This document shows, piece by piece, positions 62,733-64,000 of a stretch of DNA of 64,000 nt (positions are counted from its first letter, which is position 1; each line of letters begins with the position of its first letter). Source of the DNA: Wuchereria bancrofti (taxonomy: Eukaryota > Nematoda > Chromadorea > Rhabditida > Onchocercidae). The DNA is taken from the NCBI GenBank assembly GCA_005281725.1, contig SSBO01000003.1:7342085-7406084 (forward strand), written 5' to 3'. The notes below the pieces were generated by a model. That model was not told the DNA's origin. It did no database searches and was given only the letters and a program-made list of their open reading frames with translations. A program made the position numbers and the translations under genes.

Positions 62733-64000
62733 CTACCCATCACATTTCGGGATGTTTCCTAACACCTTGAATAATGGCTTTGTTTTTTTCAATGTATCAA
62801 TTCTCAAATGCAACAAATGATACAAATAATGTTTTGTGACATTACGTGCTTCCGTATTATAAATAAAATGAACAGTAGGCAACATAGCGTAAATGAAAAT
62901 GAAACAGCAATTTATGAAAATCTTTGATGGAATACGAGCTGCTTCGCCGAAATTTTTAATCAAAGTTGATGGTAAAAAATTAAAAATAATACTTCCGGTT
63001 TCCAATATACCACAATTCCACACAGCCTGAAATAACACCGACCATTCATAATGATAATTTTTCATTGTTCCATGTTCGCCACACAACATTGTTATTCCTA
63101 AACACATTTAATAATGAAGGTCAATTTAATAATTTAATAATAAATATTAAGAATTTAATGAATTTTATGGCAGTGTTTCGAAAGTAAATTTAAGATATGC
63201 AGTAGATCTTATTTTTAAGGAATGAAAGGAACTATTTAATGGAACATACTTTGACGCCTATGGCGTACACTGCAAAATATCGTAAGATATATGACAAACA
63301 TTGCATTTGGTACGAATAGTGCCCAAAAAAAACGTATCCTAAGATATGATAACAAACATTATTTCAAGCACAACTAAAATTTACTGAAACGGTGAAGAAT
63401 GGAAAATCATTGGAAATTTTTAGTTAGCACTGAATCTTTTGAGCTATTATTTGGAGTATTTATCAAAAACTGAATAAAATGACATTATGAGGAATACCTC
63501 CACCAAGTCTTTGCTATTCTATTTGATTTTTCACAATCTCCTTCCCAGCTTAATTTCCAAGCAAAGAATTCTGTGGTGCAGAAATAAAAACCGGCATATG
63601 TGAACGCTGAAAATTTGGAGTAAATTAAGCTGCTGACAAGTTTGTAAGATGCCACTGCAATTTAGTTTAAAGTGTCATAAAGCGCAAGTTTGAAAATTAT
63701 CGTTCCAAAATTTTGAATTCCTGGTTCTGGTATAAGTTGAACTCACTACTGGTGATCACTCGATATAATTTATAAACGATAACGAAACAAGAAAAAATTA
63801 TAAGTCAGCGTGTTCTAGAAAGATGACAGTTTGTTCGGAAGTTCTCTTGAAAGTGTAAGAAGTATCAATGAATCATACCCAAAGTTGACAACCACACAAG
63901 AAAGATTAACATGTACAGCTTCGCTGATTGGAAAATAGAGTAGTATTTTGGTAAAATTAGTGCCACAAAGCGATTCATTGTCAACAGAAATGAAAAATTG
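62733..64000 (-). CDS. Srx-like 7-TM chemoreceptor (partial, 5' end outside window)
   Basis: Four exons on the minus strand are visible and join in phase: 64000-63879 (open at the window edge), 63606-63498, 63338-63250 and 63097-62733. The first visible exon has TM3 with MNRFVALILPKYYSIF, the nematode equivalent of the DRY region, and TM4. Next come TYAGFYFCTTEFFAW and WKLSWEGDC (extracellular loop), FFWALFVPNAMFVIYLTIF (TM5), EWSVLFQAVWNCGILETG with FNFLPSTL (TM6), and IFINCCFIFIYAMLP (TM7). The order and motifs fit rhodopsin-like serpentine receptors of the nematode srx type. TM1 and TM2 must lie beyond 64000. The ligand is unknown. The reading frame is intact to a stop at 62733. Confidence 0.82.

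Noticed and set aside
1..64000. tRNA genes, rRNA genes and CRISPR arrays
   Set aside because: No cloverleaf B-box pattern, rRNA core sequence or regularly spaced repeat array was seen on either strand by eye; a tRNAscan or Rfam search would be needed to exclude small RNAs fully.

Overview
The window is eukaryotic and reads as a nematode, probably a parasitic Spirurina-type worm such as a filaria; the clade is an inference. The DNA is very AT-rich. Genes have several small exons with TTTCAG-type acceptors, and several start codons sit just downstream of a TTT(C)AG suited to spliced-leader trans-splicing. The gene set includes a cuticlin-like ZP protein and an Srx-like chemoreceptor. Exon coordinates below were built by hand by matching reading frame and splice phase across introns. 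No transcript evidence was available.

Layout. 1-1932: no firm gene, only coding-like fragments on the minus strand at the left edge. 1933-2805 (+): intronless isoprenylcysteine carboxyl methyltransferase. 3976-5859 (+): FRA10AC1-family spliceosomal protein, 6 exons. 10149-13947 (-): amino-acid transporter of the AAAP/SLC36 type, 8 exons. 13948-24863: about 11 kb with no convincing gene. 24864-27069 (+) and 28632-30861 (+): two diverged tandem paralogues encoding unrecognised coiled-coil proteins that share an exon of exactly 71 codons. 32240-33974 (-): small secreted cysteine-rich protein. 36426-41998 (+): TRAIP RING E3 ligase, whose fifth intron is a 2.25-kb TAA-type low-complexity tract. 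42031 is a single N, and the 3.2 kb after it repeats the 3.2 kb before it, so a second 3' half of TRAIP appears. 46261-46753 (-): an 86-residue unrecognised protein. 47176-50859 (+): ZP-domain (cuticlin-like) membrane protein, 9 exons. 51554-52631 (-): a 71-residue protein with an IQ motif. 53949-60966: a degenerate BEL/Pao LTR retrotransposon on the minus strand, an inverted solo LTR, and another dispersed repeat. 62733-64000 (-): Srx-like 7-TM receptor cut by the window edge.

The genes form no single pathway; this is an ordinary gene neighbourhood. Small functional groupings are membrane and surface biology (ICMT, transporter, ZP protein, receptor) and nuclear functions (FRA10AC1 splicing factor, TRAIP replication-stress ligase). 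I did not find a clearly new multi-gene system. The strongest unexpected signals are the unmerged contig overlap at 42031, the tandem coiled-coil pair, non-canonical splice sites in two genes, a remnant duplicated exon in the transporter, and several small genes easily missed by ORF searches.
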